A DNA stretch of 64,000 nucleotides, from NCBI GenBank assembly GCA_964036045.1, contig OZ038383.1:9378430-9442429 (forward strand). Direction: 5' to 3'. The translations under genes were made by a program, and so were the position numbers. Positions within the stretch are counted from its first letter, which is position 1; the number at the start of each line of letters is the position of its first letter. Below are positions 1 through 10,168 of the stretch, piece by piece. Origin of the DNA: Eutreptiella sp. 'Long Island Sound 2002' (Eukaryota > Euglenozoa > Euglenophyceae > Eutreptiales > Eutreptiaceae). The notes under the pieces were generated by a model. It had not been told where the DNA came from and made no database searches. It saw only the letters and a list, made by a program, of their open reading frames with translations.

Positions 1-3000
1 TATTGTGACGCCGCTCCTGGTCGCTCCGCTGCTCCGTGCGTTGTCTCTCTTGGTGGCCGTGTTGCCTCTTGCTCCGCCGCTTGTGGTTCTACAATCAGCC
101 CCGGCGGCTCATCCCGGCTAGCAGGCTGGTCCCGGCTAGCAGGCGCCTAGCCCGACCTGGACTGCCCGTAAGTCAAGGGCTGAGGACGCTGCTCCTGCCA
201 TGACCGCAAAGATTTTAGACGCTCCCTACTGTAATGACACTAGGCCCGCTCCTGTGTTGACATGCTTGATGGCCTTGACGAGGAGGTGCCCCACCATGGT
301 GATGGTCAGCTGTAACCACAAAAGCTTCTCGAGCGCCCGGACGGCCACAATGGTGCCCTTGATCAAGCTATCCCTGGTGACCTCTCGCGCCAGCGGCAAT
401 AGGAAGACACACACCACGAACCGAGCGCAGCGGCCGGGCTCCTCCGTGGGGACCTTCAGAACTCTCTTGAGGTGCCCTCTGCAGTCCTTGGCATTGGACT
501 CCCGCCATGCCCGCACTGCCGAAGCGGCGAAGCTACACCAGATCTACATTGCCTGGGCCTCGCGCCACTAGGGCCACTTGCCATCGAGGCGATCAACCGG
601 CTCCTCCCATGAGGCACTGAACCCCTGTCACTTGTGGGGCACCAGCCCACAAAGGATAGCCCAGACCACAGAAAGACCACCAGAAGTTCAGATAACGACA
701 TGGAAGGAAAACAATGAAAATTGGCGTGGGACAAGCACATTGCAAAAACGCAATGCCAAGGCAAGAACCTACGCTTGAGCCTCGGTCCCGCACCCCCCAC
801 CTAGATCACATTTTCCCACACCTACGCATGCAATATGTCTGGGTCACCGAGGAGCGGCCACCAACTTCACCGTCCTGGGAATGACTGAGTTTGCAGCATC
901 GCCGGCGCCAGAATGGGTGGGACACCAAATGGCAGAAGCAGCACGTGTGAGTAGTGGGACAACCGTCCCACTCTCATCTATTGAAAATACTTTTGCCCCA
1001 ATAGCTTGGGACAAGCAATCTGAAAAATTTCCCCCTGAAAACTCAAACCAGTACACACACCCAAAACTACCAACCAGCACACCTACTCAGCCTGTATGGC
1101 AACCCCACACCCCACCCCCCACACAAATGCACACAACCATGTCAATTCATCCTGGCTGAGGACACCACAGGAGGCACCTACGCAACGTACAGGTCTGGAG
1201 GGGATTTCATGCCGAATCATTGCGCGCCGGAAAATTTTGCGGACAATCTCAGAGATGTTGTGGTGTGCAGGGCTTTGCGGGCTCGGTGGCGCTTAGCCAG
1301 AGGTGCCACTCACAACACAGGGAGGACCCAACTGCCACACTCTGCCAGTGATGAGGGTCAAGTTGGTCTCAGATCCTGACGTGTGTTCAGACTTTGACAT
1401 TGGGATTCTACCGACACCCCAGGAAAGGGCACCAGTACCTGCCTACTGCCACGACATTGCCAGAAACGAGGCGGGGAGTGTGGGGGAAATAGCATACTCA
1501 TGTGGGCTGGGACTCACTGAACCAGAGCAACCACCCACCAAATGCATGAGGTTTGTTCACCGAGCGAACGGGATCCGGAACTCCAGTACCACAACACCCG
1601 GAGAAAGCACAGCAGCGCCGCTCAGGGAATCGATCAGTCCCAGTCATCTGAGCAAAGCCCAGGGCCAGAAAAAAAAACCCCTCATTGGTGTGCGCCTCAC
1701 CCACCAAATGCGCACACCACAATGGAGAAGTCAACTGGGCAGTACACGCAGCAAAGTGTCAACTGATCCGTTGATACATCCGTGTGAAGCTTGTCATTGG
1801 CGAAGAGAAGACAGTCGGTGCTTAATGAACAAGAACTTGGCTATTATTGGCGGTTAACCTCTGGGGGTTGGCAGTGAATTGCCGCCCCAGAAGGCGGTCC
1901 TCAAGGCGCGGCCCATAGAAAAAAACAAAATCTCGGGGGAAAATTACAGCCATGGTGCAGTCCAATGACATACTTACTGCGGGTCTGCTCCAGGTCCGCA
2001 AAAAGGGGCGCCTTACTCTTCTGCAACAAAGTCCCGCTTGGTGCATCTTGGGCCTTGGCATCCGCCTCCGGGTTGTACTCACCGGCATCAGGGAATATGT
2101 CCTGGATCGATGCAAGACATGGGGCAGCTGAAAGCCCCTGTGCAGTGGGGGCCTGTCCTTTGGAGCAAACAACACAAAACTGCCTGCTTTAGACTGGCTG
2201 CCAATCAGCGGTGGTTCGGTTAAGGCAGTGTTTGTTAGATCAAAATCAGGTGCCAAGGTGCATGAGTTCCACTGTGCCTATTGCTCTGCTCCTTGCCACG
2301 GGGGGGGGGCGACCCGCACAGCGGGGAATGTGTCGCAATGCTAGCCTTCCACCACCAGCCCCGATGCATCAGCTACTTCTAGGCCCCAAAAAATTGTTGC
2401 AGAGTTGTTGCCACTCTCTGGCACTCACTTTGCCCAACTTCACAGCCAGTTGCCACACTCTACACTCACCCAGTGGGCTTTCGGTCAGTTGCGACAGCCC
2501 TTGTGAGCTTGGGGATACGGTGTCTCGTGGGTCAACAGCATCTCTCCTCCAGCCCCCTTCTCTCTGTGCCCTCGTGCCCCCCGCCCCCCTAAAGCTAATG
2601 GGGCTGTAGCAACGCAACCCGGTAGTTGTCCCAGGTAGGGCTCCAGGGCAGGGAAGCGCTCTGCGTGCCCTGGGACTCCTCCTACTACTTGAGGCATACC
2701 CGTGGGATGTTGGATCCAGCTGAATCTGGCAGCACCACCTGTGCCGCATGGTAGTCAAGGAGTGTGGGTCCTCCCGAGTCGTGCCACACGCCGGTGCTGC
2801 CCCCCCGCCTTAGCCATCATGCGGCAGCTAGGCAGCATGTCTCTGTGACTTTGAGGCTGCGTAGCCCTGGCCTGCTTCTCCTCTGGCGGGCTCAGCGTAA
2901 GGCTCCCCCAGCCTCCCCACCGGGGCCCAGAGCACCGGGGACATACTACCCCACCCCCCCCAACACAGGCACCATGACGGCGTCTCCCGCACACCGGCAC

Positions 3001-3876
3001 TACGGTGTGCTCCATGGGGGTTGTCCCAGTCCGCTCGGCCTTGGAGCCGGACGGCCAGAATTCGGGACCAGTGCCGTGCAGGGGCGCATGCGCAGGCCTG
3101 CAATCCCCGCCTGTGTGAGGCCCTGTCCCAACCCAATCTAACCCCCCTTGTCTCAGTATTGCTGTGGCTGCGCTCAAGTGGTGAAGTGGTGAAGGTTGCC
3201 AAATCACATCAGGATTCTGAGTGTGTGCGGGATCTCAGCACATTATTCAAATTGCAGATTGGCCCAGCAACTCCACGAGAAGCTCAAGTGGGGTGCTCAA
3301 ACGGGTCCCCATCTGGTGTGTACGGCTGCATGACAACATTTTACTCATTTGACGTGCTGGCCCTTCTCACACTTTCGTCGCGGCATCCAATGGAATGTCC
3401 GCTGGCAGTACGCATGTGGGCTACGTATGCCAGATCACGGGTCAGGGGCACGAATGGCCTGGGTCGTCATGGTGCCATCAATTCGTGGATCCTGTTCACT
3501 CCATGACCCAGCAGCGGGCGGGTATCACACTCAGGGAAACAGTAGACGGCACTTAGCGGCGTCCACCACGGACATACCTCCGATGGAGGCATCCTCTCCG
3601 GCTTGTGCGCCTCATCGGTGCGCCTTTGCATCGCCTGCTGCAGTTTGCTCTTCTCGTCAGCTGTTGACAAAGGAAACCGACGACAGGAGCGCCCGTTGCC
3701 CATTCACCATTCCTGGCTGGCCCATCCCCCAGCATCTCCCCCGCCACCCCCCTAGAGCCCTCTTCCGTCTCCCTGCATCTGGCAGCGCCCTGCGATCCGG
3801 GTATGGCAGGGTTGCGTGAGACAACAGAATTACCACGCCTACAAACACTCGGCACGCTTCCGTTTCAACGAGAGGC
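1..3876. other. No recognisable gene
   Basis: Mixed-composition DNA with no protein or RNA family that I recognise. The only stretch with some protein-like character is a minus-strand frame at 226-516 (96 codons, Leu/Val-rich, helix-like), which could be an exon remnant but has no recognisable domain. Short C- and G-homopolymers occur near 2300 and 2930. Overlapping frames elsewhere look like chance openings in GC-balanced DNA. Confidence 0.5.
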
Positions 3877-4563
3877 ATGTGGAATCCCGCGTGTGTGCGG
3901 GATGCCCCATCAGTGTCGATGGTGTCATCAACAGGGCTGACTGGCCACTCCTGTTGTCAGCTGATGGAGCTGGGTCCATTGCAACTGCTGCGGGGAGGGG
4001 GGCCCTTTGAGCATGTTTCCCAGACCCCTCCAAGGGCCGGGCCCACCAGTAGCACCAGGACGTCTGAAGTTACTCAAAAGAGGTCATTTTACAAAAAAAA
4101 TCCACGCAGATCCGGTTCACCATCTGGACCTTTCCTCTCAGACGTCTCTTTTAGGCCGAATGTATTCTTGTTTACACCGGCCCCCAATCCCGGAGCCAAG
4201 GGTCTATGGAATGCACCCCAGGGCCACCACCCTTGTGGTGACATGCGCACCAACTGTACCGGTTGGTCGTCAAACAGACATTCGGGTCAAAGACACCGGC
4301 ATGAAGGATGGCAAAGGGTTGCCATCTCACTGTCCGAAATTGGGACCGAACACGCCTTGTACAGGCATGACTGCAAACCCCTGATCTTCGAGTGGGTGCA
4401 GAAGGAAAGCCTGGCCGCGGTGGGCTCCAGTGGACAGATCAGTGCTGTGGCGGAGATCAACGTTGCGCTCCACAAGGAGCACCAGCTGTCAGTCGTCATG
4501 CACCACCTCGCGGCGGTTGAGCCCCTTTTCCAGACCCCCCCCCCCCCTTCAGGGCTCCCGTGA
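3877..4563 (+). CDS. Hypothetical ORF or exon, 228 codons
   Basis: An open frame of 228 codons in sequence of intermediate GC, longer than expected by chance but not convincing. I do not recognise it. The part from about 4290 to 4510 has the most protein-like composition, with a mixed Val/Ala/Glu/His helix-like run. The first half is Ser/Pro/Arg-rich and the end runs into a C homopolymer, so the stop is probably not a natural C terminus. It could be an exon of an unidentified gene or a chance frame. No signal peptide or membrane segment is visible. Confidence 0.2.
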   Translation: MWNPACVRDAPSVSMVSSTGLTGHSCCQLMELGPLQLLRGGGPFEHVSQTPPRAGPTSSTRTSEVTQKRSFYKKNPRRSGSPSGPFLSDVSFRPNVFLFTPAPNPGAKGLWNAPQGHHPCGDMRTNCTGWSSNRHSGQRHRHEGWQRVAISLSEIGTEHALYRHDCKPLIFEWVQKESLAAVGSSGQISAVAEINVALHKEHQLSVVMHHLAAVEPLFQTPPPPSGLP

Positions 4564-5686
4564 CGGGGACCCCCGACAGGCCGACGAGAGAGGTGGGGGG
4601 GGGGGGGGTCCTGAGGTACCCCAACATACATGACTCAAAGTGATCCCCACAAAGCGCTGATCATTGTGAGGTGTGTATCATAGGGGGAAGTTTTTTGAAA
4701 AAAACATCTCCAGACCGCTTTGCGGCCCAGGTGGTGAGTCATCTTAGTTGTTTGGACTGGCCTCTTTGGACTGGCCTGTCGCGAGAGCCCCTTTTCCAGA
4801 CCCCCCCTCCCCCACCCTCCTTCGGGGGGGCCGAACACGCCCCCCTCGCGCGCGCACACAAGCCAAGTTTCCGCCTGCCCGAGGAACACTCCGGGGACTC
4901 CTGGCAACTGGCAGTCTCCGAAGGAGTGTTTGAGGGTGTGTGAGGGCGGGGGCGCCCGGGTGCGTCAGGAAGTGATTAAAAACCGTCGGCGTGGGATCGG
5001 CCATGCGCTCGTGGAGGGGCTGGCGGGAGGCCGGGGACCTTCGTCCAGCCATCCACACACGGTCTGCCTCCGCCCGACTTTCGGATACACCCGCGGGGGG
5101 AGGGGGGGAGGGGGGGGGGGGCTCTGGACTGTCGTCCGCTGTTACGTGGTGCCGGCGGGCCCTCTCCCGCGTGCAGTCACGAGCCCTGAAGCGGTCGGCG
5201 GGTAGGACGCACAGCACAGGGACACAGGACCGTCACACCTTCGTGGCGCTGTTTCTCTCGCTCCCTCTGCAATTCCCGCTTCTTCCGTTCCTTGATGTTG
5301 CCATACACCCCCTTGCGCTTGTCCACACAAATGGTGCTGATTTGCTGCAACAGCGCGGAGGGGAGCCCTGCGTTGTGTCGATCGTCAGCCGATAAATCTA
5401 TCTGTGAACGGTGAACGGTGGTGGTGGTGGCCGCTGCATTCCAGTGAGCAACGGGCCCTCTCCTGGAGATCCGACAGGATCACCAAAGGGGATGACACAC
5501 GGCGTTCGGCAGCTTGAGAAGCTGTCGCGTTTTGCACATTGTGGGGAGGGCTCAGGCTCCTGAAGTGCGCGCTTTGCTTCCTCAACAGCTGTGCCTTGCC
5601 TGGGCCTTGGATGCTATTGGACTCGTTTCCCGTGTCTTTACAGACGCCAGTTGCACTGACGGGGTGCGGAACAGTGATGAGGCAGG
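4564..5686. other. Intergenic, no gene seen
   Basis: Contains G homopolymers (about 4596-4608 and 5097-5120), a short repeat of a motif reading roughly GCGAGAGCCCCTTTTCCAGA (compare about 4518 and 4788), and pyrimidine-rich stretches. No coding or RNA feature can be supported. Confidence 0.4.
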
Positions 5687-6001
5687 ATGGTGGTGGATCG
5701 TGATTGTAATCCCGGTCGTGGATGGTGGTGCATACCCAGGAGGAGTACCCCCCGCGCCGCCCTCTGGAGCCCCGAAGGCCCCGACGGCCCCACCGTCGCC
5801 CTCACGGGGGACGTGGCCAACGCCACCCGCGCCGCCCCCGTCGCCGTCCTCCCGCGCGGCCGCCGCCCGCCGGCGCGCCGCGCGTTCACCGTCTGCGCCG
5901 ACGCCGGCCCGGCGCAGGTGACCGTCGCGCCCGACGTGGCCGTCCGGCGCACGCACCCGGTGCAGCTCCGAGCAGCAATTCCGGTTAGGCCTTGCGACTG
6001 A
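5687..6001 (+). CDS. GC-rich exon-like island of unknown function
   Basis: From about 5740 to 5975 the DNA becomes sharply more GC-rich than its flanks, with GC mostly at third codon positions in this frame, as in a real exon. The encoded stretch is Ala/Val/Pro/Arg-rich and alternates short beta-like segments with turns. A pattern of the kind PVAxLPxGxRPxAxxxFxV followed by VTVAPD resembles repeats I associate with secreted or tail-fibre-like beta-sandwich proteins of bacteria, phages and some algae; this is a memory-based impression. No clear splice sites were fixed. It may be one exon of a larger gene or a fragment of foreign origin. Confidence 0.3.
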   Translation: MVVDRDCNPGRGWWCIPRRSTPRAALWSPEGPDGPTVALTGDVANATRAAPVAVLPRGRRPPARRAFTVCADAGPAQVTVAPDVAVRRTHPVQLRAAIPVRPCD

Positions 6002-6561
6002 CGGTCCATCGTCCGCAGCATGAGCACGATGCCATCGCACGGATAGGGTGGGGGTCCACCCGACCACTCACGCCATTTTGTTCACAACGCTGGCGACAAC
6101 ATGTGTCACCATGTACCATCAGCCATTCCGTACCGATCTGAGCTTGTACTGCTACCGCTATGGGGTTTCATATGCAAGGGGCACATGTCTGGCGGGCAGA
6201 CAAACAGTATTGACAGAACCTCCAGAAGACTGACCTTGTGCAGCAATGCCGTCCATGAGCTTCAGGGAGATGGTCACTGGGAGGCACGGGCCTGTAGCAA
6301 GTTTTTGTGTTGTTTGTTGCGTCTGACACCCTTCAGAGGGTGCTTTCCCCGATGTGCGGTGTACCCCGAGAAGGGGTACACCGCCCAAGGCCAAGGCTGC
6401 CAGGCCGTCAGACAGACGCGGGTACACAAACACGTACACGTTTGGAACTCCACCGCGAACTAAGAACCATGCGTACATCCACTGCGCCAACGGTCCAGTC
6501 ACACAGTACTCTGCAAACAGCTAAAGGCATCCTGGTGCAGCAGTACCACCAGCAACGCACG

Positions 6562-6670
6562 ACACATACACATACCCATACCCATACCCATACGCACACA
6601 CAAGCATCCACATACACATGCCAATGCAGATCCCATTCACAAATCCACACACATCCACATCCACATACAC
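6562..6670. repeat. CATACC/CACATA microsatellite
   Basis: Short tandem repeats of CATACC (about five units from 6566) grade into CACATA- and CATCCA-like units. This is simple-sequence DNA next to the last visible RED/IK exon. Frames across it give only Thr/His strings. Confidence 0.8.
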
Positions 6671-6719
6671 GATCAAGAAGAGAGCCACCGTTTATTTAGG
6701 AAACCAGCACGGGGGAGGG

Positions 6720-6899
6720 CTAGTGCGGCACCTCGTGCTTCGGTCGGTACTGCGTGATCGGGACGTCGCCGGCAGACTCATCAAAGTCAATCACGTAGTA
6801 AATACGCCCCGGTAGGAAATTGTCCACTTTCTTGTCCTGCCACCCATACATCGCATCGTACAACCTTTCCCCTAGCGGCGTCTGGAACTTTTGCTTGCT
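6720..6899 (-). CDS. IK: RED/IK protein, third visible exon
   Basis: Reads on the minus strand as KFQTPLGERLYDAMYGW followed by FLPGRIYYVIDFDE, then VPITQYRPK. This matches, in order, the part of RED/IK that follows the HTHLVKGLDFALLQKVR block (EFKTRLGRNVYRM, LFLPGRMAYVVDLDDE and the IPTT segment, from memory of the family). RED is a nuclear spliceosomal protein acting at the B complex with SMU1. The acceptor lies near 6893-6899 and is not fixed. The frame meets TAG at 6720, so a donor near 6732 (GAG/GTGCCG) is likely. The rest of the C-terminal half was not found in the 6.7 kb to the left, so it is in further introns, lost, or too divergent for me to see. Confidence 0.82.
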   Translation of the reverse strand, partial: SKQKFQTPLGERLYDAMYGWQDKKVDNFLPGRIYYVIDFDESAGDVPITQYRPKHEVPH

Positions 6900-9024
6900 T
6901 GATTTTTCGGCTCTCCTCTCCAGTTCCTCCTGGGGTCGATGACAACAGCGTGATGCACCATTGCATGAGTATGGGCCGATGTCCATAAATGATTCTGGCC
7001 CATTCCAACGTGTCCGCAGACGCGATTCCGGCCGGACACGCGCGCGCGCGCGCACACACAACCCCCTGTGTGACATTCCGTCTGGGTATTGTGTCTTTAC
7101 GGGGTGTTGCGTCGGGTCGCTGCTTTCTGTCGGCCGCTGCGGCCGGTGCTCCTGCCCCCCGCCCCCCCCCCGCCCTCAAAGCACTTGGTGGTGAGAGGCC
7201 GCTACCTGCGGAGAGACAGGGTTCAAGGAAAGACAAGGGTAAGTGGCGAGAGGCCAATGGGCGCCGCCAGCTTCAGGCAGCAATCCACGCAGGCGTCATG
7301 CCAACCCCCCCACCACCGCATGCACATACACTTTGACTCAAACACACTGAAGGCGGACCAACGGGGCACCAAAGCGCTTGTCGGAGTGTGGATTTGCCTC
7401 GTCAGGCCGCAACTAGTTGCGCAACTAGGATTCGGGAAAATCATGAACGTCACCGCATTTTTCAATTTCTCATTTTAAACACCCTGTCGTTGGGGATTTG
7501 TGCTTTATATTTGAATGAGCATTTGAAACTGTAATTGAAACACAAAGGTCCACCAACGATTGGACATCATCATCCAAAGCCGAGACCCTTCCCCCTCTGC
7601 TACTCGAGCTTTGCCACTAGTGCTTATGAGAGCGGGCAAAGGTGAGGCAGCTTAAGCCAAAAGGCCAAACAACAAGGGGGGGGGGGGGCAAGGCAAGACG
7701 AGGCTTCAACGAGGCAGCCCTCCTTGGGAGGTCAAGAAGGTCAAGCAAATGGAGCACTCCCGGAAAAGAGTGTAGGAAGGCGAGAGGAAGGGGGGAGGGG
7801 GCTGGACAGATGGAGGGGGTGGGTAGGTGGGGGAAGAGGAGCAAAGACGAATGTTGCATGCACGGTGGGTGGCCACCGTGTCTGGAAAAAAAAAAACAGC
7901 CCTGAAATTTTTGACCCGTTGACGCTGAAAGGTGAATGACAATTTGTGCACCAGCCCCCCATACCCTCCCCACCCCAGGCATGGTGAAAAATACATGAAC
8001 ACGGCGTACAAGACAAGTCGTTTCCCCTGTATCTGGTGATCAGCCTAGGAAATCTAGTCTGGCACTGGCGCAGCTTTTTCGATCGAAACTTGTGTGTTTC
8101 GATCAAAGCGTTTTCTTTCGATCGAAATTTCTGAGTCTTTTTCTCCAGAAAGAATAATCCACTTCCCATTGGTTTGCTGGTCTTTAGCCTCTTTGTGAGG
8201 TCACATTACCCCAAACTTTTGTTTTCCTCCATAAAATCGTGCCCGCCTTGTTTCTATCATTCTACTTACCCACTTACCTTGACAGGCTCCTTTTCAGCTC
8301 GGGTCCCACAAACAAAGGCGCATAGAAAACATCTCCCTTTTTTTGTTGTGTGGCAGTCTTCATGGAAATATACAACTGTCTTCAAAAGCTGTGTTGGGTG
8401 ATACACGTACTCGAGAGAGGAGCACAAGTGCTTGAGGAATTCTTTTGCTCCAATCCGCTGGCCAAAAGCCGTCTTTGTTGAGCCTGCATTCCAGGACCCC
8501 TCACTCAGACTGCCTGAGTGTATCCACATCATGCACCCCAACAGTGTGTTGGTGGGCAGGGGCCCAGAGCCACCTCACGAAAACCGCTTCGCGTCTACAA
8601 ATCATCAAACTCCCACATGCAGGCACTACATCCTCCGCTGTGCGCCAACCCCCAGCCCCCAACCCCCATACCCCCGGTGCACCAACAGATCGTTGCCGCA
8701 TGCCCGTGTGGAGACAAGGGACTGGCTTGAAATGGCCCTCCCCGTGGGATTGAAACGGAGACCACAGTACAGCACGGCGGGAGCACTTTCGGGACACACG
8801 GAATACTCAAAGAGTGGGGTTTTGTGACACTATGCTATTTTCGCCCTCGGGTGATGTTGTATGCATGAATCCAGTCAGCTCCCAATATAACGTATCGCCG
8901 CGTCACACATACGGGCGCTATAATACTCCCGACACGTGTAACGCGTGAACTACTGGTGGGTACGTGTGCACGATAATCCTGCAAATGGCAGTGACTTGGG
9001 ATAAGGAACGCGTGGGTGCATGAC
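6900..9024 (-). other. Long intron of RED/IK
   Basis: About 2.1 kb separates two RED/IK coding blocks that are contiguous in known RED proteins, so most of it must be intronic. It holds a CG/CA dinucleotide run near 7043-7065, a G homopolymer near 7677, a purine-rich stretch at 7680-7850, and a cluster of the 12-bp palindrome TTTCGATCGAAA at 8077 and 8116 with a variant at 8097. No second gene is evident. An additional small exon inside cannot be excluded. Confidence 0.6.
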
Positions 9025-9501
9025 CTGCTCTTTCGCCAATTTGCTTTGCTTCTCCTCATCCTCCTTGTCGGTGGTCGTGATCTCCTGCCTGACCTTCTGC
9101 AGCAGCGCAAAATCCAACCCCTTCACCAAATGCGTGTGCTTAGCATCACCTCCAAGATACTTACTCTGCTCGATTTCCCGCCGGATTTCCGCATTCCGTT
9201 GCTCCGCCGCGGCGTCGGCCGCGGATGCCAAATTGGCGGCGGCCGTCGCGGCAGCATTCGGCACGCCCGGCTGCCCCGCTGCCGCCGCAGAGGACATGCG
9301 GGTCACGGTCGTACCGCCGATGGAGGTGCTCTGGCCGGGGGCAGGGGTGGCGTAGGCCATGGACGCTTGTGCAGGGGTGTACTGTGGCGTTTGGGCCTGC
9401 GGAGTGTATTGCGGCGTTTGCCCCGCTATGGATGACCTGCTGGGAGTCTGAAAGGACGGCGTTTCGGCTTCCTGTCCAATGGAGAAAGATGATGATGAGA
9501 G
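9025..9501 (-). CDS. IK: RED/IK protein, second visible exon
   Basis: The minus strand encodes a Ser/Thr/Gln/Pro-rich linker with two QTPQYTP-type repeats, then an Ala-rich run, then the family hallmark SKYLGGDAKHTHLVKGLDF followed by ALLQKVRQEI and a Glu/Lys-rich tail. Animal RED reads SKFLGGDMEHTHLVKGLDF at this point (from memory), so the identification is firm. The linker before the hallmark is longer and lower in complexity than in animals. The acceptor is probably CCCAG at 9502-9506 and the donor near 9025 (GAGCAG/GTCATG). Reading phase with the first exon does not match exactly, so a boundary is off or a micro-exon lies between. Confidence 0.9.
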
Positions 9502-9795
9502 CTGGGCACTTTCATGCGGCACAATGTTAGGCTACCCAACCTCTAGCAACCTCCAAATAACCTCCAACCAACCTCAAAGAGCCTCACACGACCTACCAAG
9601 ACCTCCGATAACCTCCAACCAACGTCGAATAGCGTCCAACAACGTGTAGCAACCAATACTCGGCTATCAGCCACCATCCGCTGTCCGAACCACCTCTCGT
9701 CAATTAATGTGTCGGTGGGCTAGCTTGGAACACGGCTACATGAGTGGACGATTTGAACTTGGTGGGAAAGAGCAATGACAACCGTTGCCTCTTAC
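9502..9795 (-). other. Intron of RED/IK with CCTCCAA-type repeats
   Basis: The interval between two RED/IK coding blocks contains a degenerate short repeat of the form AACCTCCAA/ACCTCCGATA on the plus strand from about 9540 to 9650. It has no long open frame. The donor GTAAGA on the minus strand, with first intron base 9795, is a good consensus site. Confidence 0.65.
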
Positions 9796-10168
9796 CTCTC
9801 CCCTTAACACGCCCGCCAAGCCGGACCTTTTTTCTCTCGGGCAGTCCGGCTTCTCGAAGCATCTTGTTGTCGTCTATATAATCCGGATTTTCTCCGCTAC
9901 GCCGCTCCGTTGCTCTGTCACGGTACTTGGAATCTCGTCTCCGGTCCCTGTAGTGTAATTTGCTCTCTTCTTGCTTCTTTTGCGGCTTCGCAAATACCTC
10001 GTCCGTATCGATTCGCAAGCCTTCACGTTTCTTCTTCTTCCGCATCAAGTAGTCGGGAACAGGGGTCTCATCCATCGAACCGGGACGCCGGGGAGTCATC
10101 ATGAGCTTCTTGAAATCCTGGTTGGACAGGCTTCCACCCGGGGTTTGATAGTCCGGTGTTTGATCCAT
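9796..10168 (-). CDS. IK: RED/IK protein, first visible exon
   Basis: Start taken at the ATG at 10168 (MDQTPDYQTPGGSLSN); the frame is open further upstream, so an earlier start is possible. Residues SLSNQDFKKLMMTPR match the RED N-terminal motif LTNEDFRKLLMTPR. A basic tract (RKKKKRE) follows, then KYRDRATERRSGENPDY, matching RED KYRDRAKERRDGVNKDY. This gives the correct order with the two later exons. The exon ends at a good donor (GAGAG/GTAAGA, boundary 9796/9795). RED is nuclear and works in spliceosome activation. No promoter could be identified upstream. Confidence 0.88.

Noticed and set aside
6158-6502. Further RED/IK exon downstream of 6720
   Set aside because: The minus-strand frame here lacks the NDIVISKL-type block expected next in RED; no match.
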